Source: JADKIH01 sp031385005 (lineage in GTDB: Bacteria; Bacteroidota; Bacteroidia; AKYH767-A; 2013-40CM-41-45). Taken from it: a stretch of DNA of 64,000 nucleotides. The position numbers and the translations under genes were made by a program. The DNA lies in assembly GCA_031385005.1 (NCBI GenBank), contig JANNBB010000009.1, forward strand, positions 1 through 64,000. Reading direction: 5' to 3'. Position 1 is the first letter of the stretch; the number at the start of each line of letters is the position of its first letter. A model generated the notes under the pieces. It was not told where the DNA came from and searched no databases. It saw only the letters and a list, made by a program, of their open reading frames with translations. Of this stretch, positions 63,083 through 64,000 are shown piece after piece.

Positions 63083-64000
63083 ATGTCTAAATCAAGCAAA
63101 AATAGAAGCAATTTGATACTTGAGTTTGTCGAATCGAACCCTTTTTGTTCATCGAAGGAAATTCATGATGGACTTAGTGAGAAAATTGGGTATGCAACCG
63201 TTAAAAGGATTCTGCAAAAGCTACTTGCAGAAAACCTGATCACAATAACCGGTAAGGGTAAAGGGACTAAGTACGAAATCAGTCAGGCGTATAAACTACT
63301 ACATCCGATTGATGTTGAGCAATATTTCCGGAAAGAAATTGATGAAAGAATTGTAAGAAGAACTTTTAATCTTTCTCTGATCAGAGAAACATTAAGCGGC
63401 GTTTCTATTTTCTCAAAAGAAGAATTAGGACTCCTGACAAATTTGCAAATTCAATACAAAAAAAATATTTCGAAATTATCAGCAACAGAGTACAATAAAG
63501 AACTTGAACGTTTAGCCATCGACTTAAGCTGGAAATCGTCGCAGATTGAAGGCAATACTTATTCTTTATTGGAAACAGAACGACTGCTTAAAGAAAAGGA
63601 AACCGCTGCCGGAAAGACGAAGGATGAAGCAGTCATGTTACTAAATCATAAAGCGGCATTGGATTTCTTAATAGCCCATCCTTCGTACGTAAAAATAGTA
63701 ACAGTTACAACAATTGAAAATATACATAGTATCCTCATTAAAGATCTTGACATTTCACGCAACATCAGGAACAGTATAGTTGGTATTACGGGAACCAACT
63801 ATAAACCTTTAGATAATGAGTTTCAGATTAAAGAGGCATTGGAGGATATGTGTATAGTGGTAAATGGAAAAGAAAATGTTTTTGAAAAGGCATTGTTAGT
63901 TTTAGTCTTGATTTCTTACATCCAGCCATTTGCTGATGGGAATAAAAGAACGGCAAGAATTATCAGCAATGCAATACTGATGAATTATAATTTCTGTCCG
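63083..64000 (+). CDS. Fic family protein with N-terminal winged helix, partial
   Basis: 306 residues are visible; the 3' end lies outside. Residues 1-70 form a winged-helix-like domain (SSKEIHDGLSEKIGYATVKRILQKLLAENLI). An inhibitory-helix-like motif SSQIEG (S152, E156) precedes the Fic core, whose signature reads IQPFADGNKRTARIISNA. Canonical Fic motifs start with His; here it is Gln281. AMP-transferase activity is therefore doubtful, though Gln-type Fic proteins form a recurrent group. A role as a DNA-binding regulator or toxin-like enzyme is open. Confidence 0.85.
   Translation, partial: MSKSSKNRSNLILEFVESNPFCSSKEIHDGLSEKIGYATVKRILQKLLAENLITITGKGKGTKYEISQAYKLLHPIDVEQYFRKEIDERIVRRTFNLSLIRETLSGVSIFSKEELGLLTNLQIQYKKNISKLSATEYNKELERLAIDLSWKSSQIEGNTYSLLETERLLKEKETAAGKTKDEAVMLLNHKAALDFLIAHPSYVKIVTVTTIENIHSILIKDLDISRNIRNSIVGITGTNYKPLDNEFQIKEALEDMCIVVNGKENVFEKALLVLVLISYIQPFADGNKRTARIISNAILMNYNFCP

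Overview
The window is AT-rich DNA of a Bacteroidota bacterium, most like the Sphingobacteriales/Chitinophagales group. At least eight encoded proteins end in a type IX secretion (T9SS) C-terminal sorting domain. Promoter -7 boxes of the form TAnnTTTG recur. Shine-Dalgarno sequences are mostly absent, and the families present (DUF5777, DUF3347, TIGR03643, DUF2071, long PurF) are typical of the phylum. No rRNA, tRNA or CRISPR array was recognised.

Region 1 (1-8,460) is an accessory island that looks like part of an integron gene-cassette array. Three cassettes run head to tail: a seven-bladed Kelch surface protein, a large lipoprotein and a small exported protein. A fourth, damaged cassette carries an AbiE type IV toxin-antitoxin pair. 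Each unit ends in an imperfect inverted repeat of 80-130 bp with attC geometry. For the three complete cassettes the R'' box (GCATAAC, CGATAAC, CGCTAAC) is the reverse complement of the cassette's own start (GTTATGC, GTTATCG, GTTAGCG), which is the diagnostic signature of circularising cassettes. IS1182-type elements, including two copies of the same internally deleted MITE-like derivative, sit exactly at the cassette boundaries, all in one orientation. A group II intron 3' fragment (domains V and VI) ends the island. No integrase gene is in the window.

Region 2 (8,900-13,800) is transitional: an LpxR-like lipid A deacylase, a fasciclin protein, a decayed ECF sigma factor, a CitE-like/SGNH-like fusion protein preceded by a cassette-type GTTAGTC, and two tiny membrane proteins.

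Region 3 (14,150-18,910) is a probable light- or UV-response operon: two DoxX-like proteins, DUF2071, TIGR03643, a photolyase-like FAD domain protein, a full cryptochrome/photolyase lacking the Fe-S cysteines, and an NTF2-like protein.

Region 4 (19,100-33,330) is mostly ordinary envelope and metabolism genes: YHYH protein, DUF4239, acyltransferase, YitT, porin, TspO, GH18 chitinase, VOC proteins, YceI and a TPR-HTH regulator. A striking three-stem inverted-repeat element lies at 26,039-26,141.

Region 5 (33,600-39,000) is a copper-resistance island: Cys-rich exported protein, DUF3347 protein, CopB-type ATPase, and a multicopper oxidase fused to an outer-membrane-barrel-like domain.

Region 6 (39,280-50,220) has a DUF4139 protein, a Kelch T9SS protein, a type III polyketide synthase/methyltransferase/flavoprotein operon divergent from a UbiA prenyltransferase (a likely phenolic-lipid or meroterpenoid cluster), a beta-propeller lipoprotein and a two-component system.

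Region 7 (50,250-53,560) is a putative haem-protein cluster (P460-like, DUF5777 barrel, two lipoproteins and a Reeler-like T9SS protein) with expanded CX4CH and CX6CH motifs. Region 8 (53,980-64,000) holds truncated and intact T9SS proteins, a second two-component system, purF, a secreted thioredoxin-like protein, a small lipoprotein and a Fic protein cut by the window end.
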